From JAVBOO01 sp031550435 (GTDB lineage Bacteria > Bacillota > Clostridia > Lachnospirales > WRAX01): 8,439 bases of DNA. Below are positions 1 to 6,529 of the stretch, piece after piece; within the stretch, counting starts at the first letter, position 1, and each line of letters opens with the position of its first letter. Made by a program: the position numbers and the translations under genes. The stretch spans positions 1-8,439 of the forward strand of contig JAVBOO010000016.1 of the NCBI GenBank assembly GCA_031550435.1. Reading direction: 5' to 3'. The notes under the pieces are model-generated. The model saw only the letters and a program-made list of their open reading frames with translations, ran no database searches and was not told where the DNA came from.

Positions 1-398
1 TTCAGCTTGAAAATGACTGTGCGGCGCAAATCGCAAAACTCGAAGGCGAAACGGCTACCTATCAGAAAAGGTTGGCCGAATACTCCAAGGGCATCAAAGA
101 CCTGTACATCGACAAGGTCAAGGGACTCATATCCGAAGCGGAGTTTCTGGAATTGTCCGCAGATTTTCGTTCCGGCAAGGAGCGAATGGAGGCTCAAATC
201 GCCCAAAACGACGTTGCCTTTGCGGGATTTCAGGACAGAAAAAGCTCGGATGACAATCGCCTCCAGATTGCCGAGCAGTACACGAACCTCCCGAAGCTGA
301 ACCGAGAGATTGTTGAATCACTGATAAACCGCATCAATATCGGAAAAAGAGACGCCGAAACCGGGGAATTACCCATCGAGATTTGTTGGAAGTTTTAA
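1..398 (+). CDS. Large serine recombinase (TnpX/TndX type), C-terminal part, 5' end outside window
   Basis: The reading frame is open from the window edge and ends at TAA 396-398, giving about 131 visible residues. It starts with a charged, helix-forming stretch (QLENDCAAQIAKLEG, then YQKRLAEYSKGIKDLY) typical of the coiled-coil region of large serine recombinases. It ends with the block NRLQIAEQYTNLPKLNREIV...LINRINIGKRD...IEICWKF, the usual C-terminal domain (DUF4368-like) of TnpX/TndX-type transposon recombinases. The catalytic N-terminal resolvase domain and zinc-ribbon region lie outside the window. Such enzymes integrate and excise mobile elements by recombination at short att sites, and the recombinase gene commonly lies next to an end of its element. 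Here the stop is followed almost at once by a 5'-truncated cotJC, which fits an element boundary. Family assignment is strong; activity and exact subfamily cannot be judged from this fragment. Confidence 0.85.
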   Translation, partial: QLENDCAAQIAKLEGETATYQKRLAEYSKGIKDLYIDKVKGLISEAEFLELSADFRSGKERMEAQIAQNDVAFAGFQDRKSSDDNRLQIAEQYTNLPKLNREIVESLINRINIGKRDAETGELPIEICWKF

Positions 399-421
399 GC
401 AAATTTGCTCGTTCTTACGCG

Positions 422-607
422 GTCGTGCCAGAGCAGAAAGCGCGTGTGACTTACGAATATCTCCTTGACCTTATAGATGATCCCGATGTTGCCGACCCGA
501 TAAAATTCCTGCGCGAACGCGAGATTGTACACTTCCAGAGGTTCGGAGAGTGCCTGCGCGGAGTTCAGGAATTTTATGACAGTAAGAATAAGCTTTACTG
601 CAAATAG
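422..607 (+). pseudogene. cotJC: CotJC spore-coat Mn-catalase, C-terminal fragment
   Basis: The 61 codons from about 422 to the TAG at 605-607 match the last third of CotJC/manganese catalase proteins: PEQKARVTYEYLLDLIDD, then FLREREIVHFQRFGECLR. The full family is about 190 residues or longer, so the N-terminal two thirds, with the first set of metal ligands, are missing. The retained Glu (codon at 431) and His (in REIVH) are 33 residues apart, the same spacing as the E148/H181 ligands of Lactobacillus plantarum Mn-catalase. The frame runs upstream as far as a TTG at 383, but similarity stops at about 422-431, and no start codon with a ribosome binding site is visible. The open frame shows no internal decay, which suggests recent or reversible interruption. 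The upstream recombinase end makes disruption by an inserted element the simplest reading. A repeat copy follows 12 bp after the stop. Confidence 0.8.
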
Positions 608-619
608 AACACCATTCGG

Positions 620-784
620 ATATTACTTCGGCAACAAAATATAGCGAAACGCGATATTTTGTTGTTCCCTCGCCTAGACACAGATGCGCCTCATTGGAGC
701 GCTGCGGCGCACCTTAGCGCGTCAGCTCGGCCCAAGTAACCGCGTAAGTATTTTACTCGGTATTTAACTTCCGCGGTAGTATTT
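620..784 (+). repeat. Intergenic structured repeat, copy A (full length, about 165 bp)
   Basis: This is a full copy of a repeat found several times in the window. It begins ATATTACTTCGGCAAC and ends CTTCCGCGGTAGTATT; the two ends are short imperfect inverted repeats of each other. It has three internal parts. The first is an AT-rich hairpin (AACAAAATATAGCG pairing with CGCGATATTTTGTT). The second is a GC-rich hairpin around GATGCGCC...GGCGCACC. The third is a tail with ACCGCGTAAGTATTTTA and TATTTAACTTCCGCGG, which can fold back imperfectly. No coding capacity is evident. It looks like a MITE or other non-autonomous palindromic element. It lies directly downstream of the cotJC fragment. Confidence 0.75.
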
Positions 785-790
785 AGCCTG

Positions 791-826
791 CCCGGTACTT
801 TTTACACCAGTGCCGGGTGGTTTTAT
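791..826 (+). terminator. Terminator-like hairpin downstream of cotJC fragment and repeat A
   Basis: CCCGGTACT (791-799) pairs with AGTGCCGGG (809-817) through a 9-nt loop, with one G-T wobble. It is followed on the plus strand by TGGTTTTATT, a short T-rich tract. This fits a rho-independent terminator for transcription reading rightward. The minus-strand side lacks a T tract, so it is a poor terminator for the convergent fusion gene. Confidence 0.5.
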
Positions 827-908
827 TGCAGAAATACCTAAGTAAATGATTAAATCACTTTTGACGGATTCAGCTTTATTTACTATATCTCAAAAACTTC
901 GCGGCGAT

Positions 909-1835
909 TTAATCGTTAATCGCTTCGATCCCCTTTTGCCTTATTTCGAGGATACTTTGCCGCCAGTCGTCAAGCTCTTCCTGTGTGTGCCCTACCCAAC
1001 CCGAGACTTCACCGACAATGCGGAGCGGTTCCCTCGACCGGTATGACTTCGTGATATTCCCGGGAAACTTTTTATCTGTCAGGTTCGGATCGTCCTCTAT
1101 ATCACCGGTAGGTTCCACAATGTAAACTTTTCCATCCACCTCTCCCTCCGCAAGTTCTGCCGCCAACGACGCACCGTCGAGCTTTGAAGTAAAATAGATA
1201 TAATTTGATTTTTCCCATACGCCGTAGTTTGATTTGTAGCCCGGTGTCAGCATGTCGCCGACTGATAAATCCGCCTTTGTGCCGTGATAAAACGGCCCCC
1301 TGTCTTCAATTTTTCTAGCAACTCTTATTTGTAAGCCTATCATGATATCAAGAGCTGCTTTGTTCAGGTCCCGGTCATGACTTGCAATGCATTCGGCATC
1401 AACGACAATAGGCGTTTCAGGCTGTGCCGTCTTTGCAAGAACGGCATTTGAGATAACGCATATGTTAGATACAAGCCCCACGATTTCGATCCGCTCAAAT
1501 TGTGTTGACTTCAAATATTCATACAGCTCTCCGGAACCGAATGTATTCTTGTAAAAGCGCTTGTCGCCGTTCCGTGCCAGCTTTGCGGTCTCGCCGTAAA
1601 GATCATGCCCGACCGTTCCCCTTACACAGTGCGGTACGGCTAAATTCTTTCCCTCCTGTGTTTTCAGGTAATCCTCCTCGTGTGTGTCAAGTGTAAATAC
1701 GACTTCATCGCCTTTGTCCCGGTACTTTTGAATTTTTTGTGCTATCAAAGCATCAAGCAGCTCCGCTCCGGGAAACCCGAGCGAGCCTGATACAAAATCG
1801 TTCTGATAATCTACTACAACCAAACATCTCCGCAT
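909..1835 (-). CDS. Nicotinamidase-like cysteine hydrolase fused to rifampin ADP-ribosyltransferase (Arr)
   Basis: 308 residues, two domains. Residues 1-175 are an isochorismatase/nicotinamidase-family cysteine hydrolase: D9 in VVVDYQNDF, K96 in FYKNTF and C126 in SNICV fit the Asp-Lys-Cys triad, and D50/H52 (LDTH) with H69 (PHCVRGT) fit the metal site. The second metal His of PncA is not obvious, so nicotinamide as substrate is inferred. Residues 178-283 match Arr, which transfers ADP-ribose from NAD+ to rifamycins: PFYHGTKADL, GDMLTPGYKSNYG, EDDPNLTDKKFPGN, SYRSREPLRIVGEV. H184, Y214 and D249 have the spacing of the Arr-ms H19/Y49/D84 residues. Both halves look full length with no decay at the junction. 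The start has an AAAGGAG site 7 bp upstream. The gene lies 50 bp after copZ on the same strand with no terminator seen between. Arr releases nicotinamide, the likely substrate of the first domain. Confidence 0.9.
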   Translation of the reverse strand: MRRCLVVVDYQNDFVSGSLGFPGAELLDALIAQKIQKYRDKGDEVVFTLDTHEEDYLKTQEGKNLAVPHCVRGTVGHDLYGETAKLARNGDKRFYKNTFGSGELYEYLKSTQFERIEIVGLVSNICVISNAVLAKTAQPETPIVVDAECIASHDRDLNKAALDIMIGLQIRVARKIEDRGPFYHGTKADLSVGDMLTPGYKSNYGVWEKSNYIYFTSKLDGASLAAELAEGEVDGKVYIVEPTGDIEDDPNLTDKKFPGNITKSYRSREPLRIVGEVSGWVGHTQEELDDWRQSILEIRQKGIEAIND

Positions 1836-1885
1836 AGCTTTGCTCCTTTTCCGGAGGTTAAATATCGAAAACGGATTAGCGAGTC

Positions 1886-2086
1886 TCAGACTGCTTCATA
1901 ACCCGCTTCTTCGACTGCCGCTTTCATCCGCTCAACTGTTACGCTTTCATCATGTTCTACAGCCGCGGTGTTGTCATCAAGTTTTACATCTGCCGAGCTG
2001 ATACCCTCTAACTCAAGCAGAGCTTCCGAAACATGTCGCACGCAATGCGAGCAGGACATTCCCTTAATTCTTAATACTGTTTTCAT
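1886..2086 (-). CDS. copZ: Copper chaperone CopZ (HMA domain)
   Basis: A 66-residue single heavy-metal-associated (HMA) domain, the usual length for CopZ. The Cu(I)-binding motif MSCSHC is at residues 10-15, in the context RIKGMSCSHCVRHV, and the chain ends EEAGYEAV as is typical of the ferredoxin-like HMA fold. CopZ binds cytosolic Cu(I) and passes it to CopA and, in related systems, to CsoR. The gene is 62 bp downstream of copA on the same strand. That gap contains a small remnant of the repeat family. An AAAGGA sequence lies about 15 bp upstream of the ATG, a rather long spacing, so translation may be modest. A mercury-binding MerP-like role is possible from the motif alone, but the csoR/copA context argues for copper. 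Confidence 0.9.
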   Translation of the reverse strand: MKTVLRIKGMSCSHCVRHVSEALLELEGISSADVKLDDNTAAVEHDESVTVERMKAAVEEAGYEAV

Positions 2087-2130
2087 GATCTCATCATTTC
2101 CTTTCGAAAAATTATGTTTCTTTGCTTAAA

Positions 2131-2156
2131 TTACCGCGGAAGTAATAATTACCGCG
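2131..2156 (-). repeat. Repeat-family remnant overlapping the copA stop codon
   Basis: On the minus strand this stretch reads CGCGGTAATTATTACTTCCGCGGTAA. It contains the end signature of the intergenic repeat (CTTCCGCGGTAAT) and a second CGCGGTAAT in the same orientation. The copA stop codon (TAA at 2149-2151) lies inside the upstream CGCGGTAAT. It is too short for a confident full-copy call, so it is listed as a probable remnant or insertion scar. Confidence 0.4.
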
Positions 2157-4617
2157 TTTTATCGGACGGTTTGAAACCTCTGAGCCTGAGTGCATTGCTG
2201 ACGACCGAGACTGAGGATAAACTCATCGCAAGCGCCGCTATCATCGGGTTTAGCAGAGGCCCGCCGAAAACATACAGCAAGCCCATAGCAACGGGTATGC
2301 CCAGTGTGTTATAACCAAATGCCCAAAACAGGTTTTGCTTGATATTCGTGATGGTCTTGCGCGAAAGTTCGATAGCTGTCGCAACATCACGCAAATCGCT
2401 TTTCATCAGTACAATATCGGCGGATTCTATAGCCACATCCGTTCCCGATCCTATTGCTATGCCAATATCCGCCTGGGCAAGAGCGGGAGCATCGTTAATA
2501 CCGTCGCCAACCATCGCGACCCTTTGATTTTGACCGGCTTGTAATTTTTTCACTTCCCCGACTTTATCCTCCGGCAATACCTCAGCCAAAACTGTGTCAA
2601 TTCCGACTTGCTTGGCAATTGCTCGCGCCGTTCTTTTGTTATCTCCCGTCACCATTGCGACTTTGAGCCCTAAACTGTGAAGCTTCTTAACCGCTTCCGT
2701 GCTGGTTACTTTAACTGTATCCGCAACCGCGATTATTCCCGAGAGATTACCGTTTAGCGAAATATACATGGGAGTTTTGCCGCCGTCCGAGAGTTTTTGC
2801 GCCAAATGACCTGTCTCGCCCAATACTGTGTTTCGCTCTCTCATAAGTTTTTCATTGCCCAGTAATACTGATTTATCGTCAAGCTGTGCGAAAATTCCGT
2901 GGCCGGGTATAGCTTCAAAACTTTCGAGAGCATAAAGTGTGATGCCCTTCTCGGTTGCCGCGTTTACTATGGCTTCGCCCAAAGGATGCTCGCTGCCTTT
3001 TTCGCAGGAAGCCGCAAGTCTGAGCAACTCAGTTTCGGTTTGTCCGTCCAGTGTAATAATATCTGTAACTTTCGGCTTGCCTTCCGTTATTGTTCCGGTT
3101 TTGTCAAGCACGACGGTTTTTACTTTATGAGCCGTTTCAAGAGCAATGCCGCTTTTTATCAACACACCGTATTGCGCGCCTTTACCTGTTCCGACCATTA
3201 TGGCTGTGGGTGTGGCGAGCCCCAGTGCGCACGGGCAGGCGATAACCAGAACTGATATGAAAATCGTTACCGAAAACGCGAGAGTTTCGCCTGATATATA
3301 CCAGGCCGCTGCGCTTAAAACGGCGAGCATAATGACTGCCGGAACAAAATAGCCGGAAATGATGTCTGCGAGTCTTGCTATAGGGGCTTTTGACCCTTGG
3401 GCATCCTCAACGAGCCTGACAATTTGCGCAAGCGTTGTGTCTTTCCCGACCTTTGTCGCGCGGTATTTCACAAATCCGTTTTTGTTGATACCTGCACCGA
3501 TTACATTGTCGCCCGGCCTTTTTTCGACAGGCATACTTTCCCCTGTCAACATAGATTCATCAACTGCGGTCAGCCCCTCGGTAACTATACCGTCAACCGG
3601 GAACTTCTCCCCGGGGCGGACTGCGACTATATCGTTAACCGCCACCTCATCAACGGGAACGGTCAATTCCTTGCCGTCTCTTATAACAGTCGCCTGTTTA
3701 GGCGCCAGCCCCATCAATGCCGTTATCGCTTCGGAGGTTTTACCCTTGGATACGGCCTCCATATACTTTCCGAGCGTGATTAGTGTCAGAATTACTGCCG
3801 CCGATTCAAAATACAAGTGGAAGTCAACGTTCCCGTTAAAAAAAATCTCATACACGCCGTAGAAACTGAACAAAAAAGCCGAAGATGTACCGATTGCAAT
3901 CAAGGAATCCATATTCGGACTCATTTTCGCCAAATTTCTGAATCCCACAGTGAAATATTTATGCCCGATTACAACTACCGGCAGACAAAAAACAAATTGC
4001 AGAATCGCAAATTGCTTCGGATAAGTCATCGGATTGACGTAATACGGCAAGCTAATGCCGAAGTACTGCAAAATCATCGGTATCATCGCAACGGCAACAA
4101 GAGGAACCGCAAACACGGCAGACCATATAAACCTCGTTCTTAAGACTTTAATCTCGGCGTTTTTTCGTTGTGCGCCGTCTGAGTTCTCTCCGGCAGATTC
4201 CTCAATCGCCTTGTATCCGGCTTTTTGAACAGCGCTTTTTATGATCTGTGCCGATACGATGTCAGTTTCATATTTGATCGTTAATTTTTCCGTCGCAAGG
4301 TTGACATCCGAAGAAACGACTCCTTCAAGCTTGCGTGTTGCACGTTCTACAGCCCTCGAGCATGCCGCGCAGGTCATGCCTTCGATTCTGAACGTTTTTT
4401 CGGCAGAAGGAACAATCGCCTGATACCCTGCTTTTTCAACAGCGGTTTGTATATCTGCCAAAGATAAGACGTTTTCATCAAAACTGATAAGCAATTTTTC
4501 GGTGGCCAAATTGACATTGGATTCGATTACCCCCGGGAGCTTCCGCGTCACTCGTTCGACGGCTTTTGAGCATGCCGCGCAGGTCATGCCCTGTATGAGG
4601 AAAGTTTTTACAGCCAT
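2149..4617 (-). CDS. copA: Cu(+)-exporting P1B-type ATPase CopA with two HMA domains
   Basis: 822 residues, close to Bacillus CopA. Two N-terminal HMA domains (about 3-70 and 73-140) each carry GMTCAAC, with metal-binding MTCAAC at 11-16 and 81-86. Membrane helices follow from about 162. Further landmarks are the actuator TGES at 358-361, the transport-site CPC at 461-463 in helix 6, the phosphorylated D505 in DKTGT, the nucleotide-binding HP at 544-545 (SEHPLGE), TGDN at 657-660 and GDGINDAP at 704-711. YN (769-770) and MSLSS (798-802) lie in the last two helices. CPC with YN and MxxSS identifies the Cu(I) class (P1B-1), which exports Cu(I) across the plasma membrane using ATP. It sits between the lipoprotein and copZ in one minus-strand cluster. 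The ribosome binding site is weak (AAAGG about 14 bp upstream). The sequence is intact; silver export is a possible side activity. Confidence 0.96.
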   Translation of the reverse strand: MAVKTFLIQGMTCAACSKAVERVTRKLPGVIESNVNLATEKLLISFDENVLSLADIQTAVEKAGYQAIVPSAEKTFRIEGMTCAACSRAVERATRKLEGVVSSDVNLATEKLTIKYETDIVSAQIIKSAVQKAGYKAIEESAGENSDGAQRKNAEIKVLRTRFIWSAVFAVPLVAVAMIPMILQYFGISLPYYVNPMTYPKQFAILQFVFCLPVVVIGHKYFTVGFRNLAKMSPNMDSLIAIGTSSAFLFSFYGVYEIFFNGNVDFHLYFESAAVILTLITLGKYMEAVSKGKTSEAITALMGLAPKQATVIRDGKELTVPVDEVAVNDIVAVRPGEKFPVDGIVTEGLTAVDESMLTGESMPVEKRPGDNVIGAGINKNGFVKYRATKVGKDTTLAQIVRLVEDAQGSKAPIARLADIISGYFVPAVIMLAVLSAAAWYISGETLAFSVTIFISVLVIACPCALGLATPTAIMVGTGKGAQYGVLIKSGIALETAHKVKTVVLDKTGTITEGKPKVTDIITLDGQTETELLRLAASCEKGSEHPLGEAIVNAATEKGITLYALESFEAIPGHGIFAQLDDKSVLLGNEKLMRERNTVLGETGHLAQKLSDGGKTPMYISLNGNLSGIIAVADTVKVTSTEAVKKLHSLGLKVAMVTGDNKRTARAIAKQVGIDTVLAEVLPEDKVGEVKKLQAGQNQRVAMVGDGINDAPALAQADIGIAIGSGTDVAIESADIVLMKSDLRDVATAIELSRKTITNIKQNLFWAFGYNTLGIPVAMGLLYVFGGPLLNPMIAALAMSLSSVSVVSNALRLRGFKPSDKTR

Positions 4618-4768
4618 AAAATCAACCGACCTTTACTTTTTTATTATTGATGCGACAATTAAACCATTCGCTAAACTTGTCGCTTAACTCCCCATTTGGC
4701 CGAGTCTGAAGGGCCGGAAGGCCTGCGCCGCCAAAATTTTCGCAAAGAATCTGCGACGTGATAACAAA
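4618..4768 (-). other. Lipoprotein-copA intergenic segment with stem-loop
   Basis: This 151-bp gap is unusually long for an otherwise tight operon. GCGACAA (4652-4658) pairs with TTGTCGC (4677-4683) around an 18-nt loop, and a smaller GGCCTTCCGGCC palindrome lies around 4713-4724. On the minus strand the first stem is not followed by a T tract, so it does not look like a terminator. It could be an mRNA processing or stability element. I saw no second CsoR-type operator (ATACCC...GGGTAT) here, so copA probably depends on the promoter upstream of csoR. Confidence 0.35.
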
Positions 4769-5479
4769 TCAATGTCTGTCCAACTTATACATCTTCACAA
4801 ACCGATTCGGGATTTTGCCTGTGTCAGAACCGTCATCTGCCTCTTCAAAAACCCAGCCGCTTTCTTTCATTTTTGAAATATCAACCCCGGCAGCCGTCAA
4901 AGGGTCGGCTTCGATAATAAACGTCATATCTGCGGAATCAAGTCCCGGTTTTTCAGCCCATTGTACCTCAAAGCCGCCGCCAAGCATAAGTCTGTAACAC
5001 TGCTGCTCCCCGAGATAACCGACGAGGGACGGCTCTTGCTTTAACAACCTGCGCATTGCATCTTCGGAGCCCTGGGATGTCTCTTTTTTATCGCTTACAT
5101 TAAACGGGTGTATCAGTAAATCAGGAACAGGCTTTCCGTTTTCCTGCTTTGCCCGGCTGAAAACGTAGCCGGAGCCGTCTAATTTGCTAATATCAAGCCC
5201 AGAGTTCAAAAATGGCTCGGCTGTCATAACCATTGCAAAATCAATTTCGTTTGCTGATGTGTCCTTAGACCATTCGAACTTGTCACCCGCAGTAAGCACA
5301 AAACCCCAATGCTGCAAGGCCTCATGAAAGCCCTTTCTGTCCGGATTCTGCTTCACGGTATCGTTAAAAGCCTCCAAGGCTTTGTCGGCCTGCACATCGC
5401 CCGTTATGGTGCGGTTACAGCCTGCCATGGCAATCACAAGAGCAATAAGCGGCAGTATTCTTAGTCCGAATTTTTTCAT
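4769..5479 (-). CDS. Predicted lipoprotein with two tandem repeat domains, copper operon member
   Basis: 236 residues from the chosen ATG at 5479. This start has GAGGA 5 bp upstream; a second ATG at 5491 overlaps the csoR stop (ATGA) but lacks a site of its own. The N-terminus MKKFGLRILPLIALVIAMAGC is a lipoprotein signal with lipobox AMAGC (Cys21), so the protein should be anchored on the outer membrane face. The mature part is an internal duplication: about 33-131 and 138-234 align as FEWSKD...TAEPFLNSGLDISKLDGSGYVF and FEVQWAE...EADPLTAAGVDISKMKESGWVF. I do not recognise the family. There is no Met-rich, His-rich or Cys-pair copper motif, and only one Cys in the mature chain apart from the lipid-anchored one. 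Its place between csoR and copA suggests a role in extracellular copper handling or sensing, but this is inferred only from position. Confidence 0.85.
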   Translation of the reverse strand: MKKFGLRILPLIALVIAMAGCNRTITGDVQADKALEAFNDTVKQNPDRKGFHEALQHWGFVLTAGDKFEWSKDTSANEIDFAMVMTAEPFLNSGLDISKLDGSGYVFSRAKQENGKPVPDLLIHPFNVSDKKETSQGSEDAMRRLLKQEPSLVGYLGEQQCYRLMLGGGFEVQWAEKPGLDSADMTFIIEADPLTAAGVDISKMKESGWVFEEADDGSDTGKIPNRFVKMYKLDRH

Positions 5480-5487
5480 ATTATTCC

Positions 5488-5814
5488 TCATCTTATCAGT
5501 TTTTTCACGGTAACCATCAATTCATCAACCGCTTCAAGGTCGCCTGAGCCGATTCTCTCGACGATACAACTTTTAACATGGGCTTCGAGCAGTATTTTCC
5601 CGACACTGTTTAAAGCCGATTGTATTGCTGATATCTGGTTTAAAACATCATCGCAATACGTATTTTTTTCAATCATGGTTTTTATGCCTCGTATTTGACC
5701 TTCGATTTTATTAAGTCTTGACACCATATCGCCTTTTATCTTTTCGGAATGATGGCTTGTTCTTGCCCCCACGGAATCGGCTTCGTTATGGCAGCATGCA
5801 TGAGTGTTATCCAT
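5488..5814 (-). CDS. csoR: Copper-sensing transcriptional repressor CsoR
   Basis: 108 residues of the all-helical CsoR/RcnR (DUF156) family: SRLNKIEGQIRGIKTMIEK, then the second helix with NQISAIQSALNSVGKILLEAHVKSCI. Cu(I) ligands C54, H79 and C83 have the spacing of Mycobacterium C36/H61/C65, and Y53 precedes C54 as Y35 does there. This C-H-C pattern points to copper rather than the nickel, formaldehyde or persulfide sensors of the family. The N-terminal tail has extra potential ligands (H5, C7, C8, H9, H21, H22). The start has AAAGGAG about 6 bp upstream. It is the first gene of the operon and overlaps the alternative ATG of the lipoprotein. A CsoR-type operator sits in the promoter about 290 bp upstream, implying autorepression relieved by Cu(I). 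Confidence 0.95.
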   Translation of the reverse strand: MDNTHACCHNEADSVGARTSHHSEKIKGDMVSRLNKIEGQIRGIKTMIEKNTYCDDVLNQISAIQSALNSVGKILLEAHVKSCIVERIGSGDLEAVDELMVTVKKLIR

Positions 5815-6095
5815 TTGATACTCCTTTTATCACCGAGAAAGTTAATACGCTGCCGATTTAATCGACAACTGTTATGGCAATACACAACCTAAAATCCTTT
5901 GGGTTTGGGTTAAATGCCCGGTTCTTCAACGTTTCGACCCCCGCGTCTAGCGAGGGAACAACAAAATATAAGCGGTTTCGTTATGTTTTGTTGCCGAAGT
6001 ATTAAATCAGCCGTGTATCTGTCCAAGTAATTTTATCAGCGTTTACTATCCTTTTAGCTGTGTCTTATTGCAGGAGTGCAGCATGAAGCTCTGTA
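5815..6095 (-). other. Long 5' leader of the copper operon
   Basis: About 270 nt separate the predicted transcription start near 6089 from the csoR ATG. The stretch has no convincing gene on either strand. It contains the truncated inverted repeat copy G (5942-6004), so much of its length may come from insertion. No known riboswitch fold was recognised. Next to csoR it carries the AAAGGAG ribosome binding site. Confidence 0.4.
5942..6004 (-). repeat. Intergenic structured repeat, copy G (truncated, inverted)
   Basis: On the minus strand this reads AATACTTCGGCAACAAAACA, then the hairpin partner ATATTTTGTTGTTCCCTCGC and TAGACGCGG. It matches the first third of copy A, including the AT-rich hairpin, and then breaks off. 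The GC-rich hairpin and the tail are absent. It lies within the predicted transcribed leader of the copper operon and in the same orientation as transcription. Confidence 0.65.
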
Positions 6096-6124
6096 ATATT
6101 ACCATACCCCCCTTGGGTATGCAA
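6096..6124 (-). promoter_or_regulatory. Copper operon promoter with embedded CsoR-type operator
   Basis: On the minus strand a -35 TTGCAT (6119-6124) and a -10 TAATAT (6096-6101) are separated by exactly 17 bp. The spacer is largely filled by a perfect inverted repeat, CATACCC-n5-GGGTATG (6103-6121). The ATACCC/GGGTAT core with a GC-rich centre is the recognised CsoR operator pattern in Firmicutes copZA/csoR promoters. A tetrameric CsoR bound here would cover the promoter and block RNA polymerase until Cu(I) releases it. The next gene in this direction is csoR. No second such site was found in the window. Confidence 0.75.
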
Positions 6125-6129
6125 GAGTT

Positions 6130-6432
6130 TTATTTTGAGTGCCGACCGTCTGCAAATGCGAGAGACTGCAAATATCATCAAAATTGATTGACAAATGGCA
6201 GGGCTTATTGCAAGGAAAAATATTCAGCTCACGGAAAAGCTCGAGCCAAGCTCGAAAAAGTCACTGAGAACAAAAATTTCGACTTATTTGTCTCAGCATC
6301 GCAGAAAGTAAAAAACGATGTTTTACGGTTCCTCACGGCCGCGTGGAAATGGCCGACTACCTCACGAATTGATTAGGCCAACCGCAATATTTCTCTTCGA
6401 GTGATAAAATCAAAGAAAGATATTTTTCTTGG
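6130..6432 (+). pseudogene. CRP/FNR-family regulator, decayed C-terminal remnant
   Basis: Pieces of a CRP/FNR DNA-binding half appear in order but in different frames. SANARDCKYHQN, a stop, then LTN (6149-6196) resembles the cysteine/His segment before the dimer helix. MAGLIARKNIQLTEKLEPSS and SKKSLRTKISTYLSQ (6195-6308) match the family pattern LIAEKN..L..KIE.LS.R..REK...YLS. PHGRVEMADYLTN (6331-6369, another frame) matches the helix-turn-helix start P..R.ELADYL. ANRNISLRVIKSKKDIF (6377-6427, third frame) resembles VNRSALSREL.KMK.DGI. At least two frameshifts and two stops separate them, and the cyclic-nucleotide-binding N-terminal domain is missing. The first piece is in frame with a short ORF starting at 6083, preceded by AGGAG at 6072-6076, which runs through the CsoR operator. 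The gene is dead as a regulator. Confidence 0.6.
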
Positions 6433-6529
6433 AACCGTCAACGATACTTGGTTCGGTTTTCGCCATTACCGGTATTTTAGGCGGTACGCTTAGGATAGGC
6501 GGGTGATTCGTCCTTCGTTCCTGCGTGTT

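Noticed and set aside
3359..3862. Plus-strand 167-codon ORF opposite copA
   Set aside because: Shadow of the copA coding sequence; its Ser/Thr/Pro-rich translation reflects antisense codons.
6188..6376. Plus-strand ORF of 62 codons starting with TTG
   Set aside because: It mixes frames of the CRP/FNR remnant; no ribosome binding site fits, and only short pieces of it align with the family.
6439..6511. Short plus-strand peptide EPSTILGSVFAITGILGG with hydrophobic character
   Set aside because: Only about 30 codons between stops, with no start signal and no recognised family.
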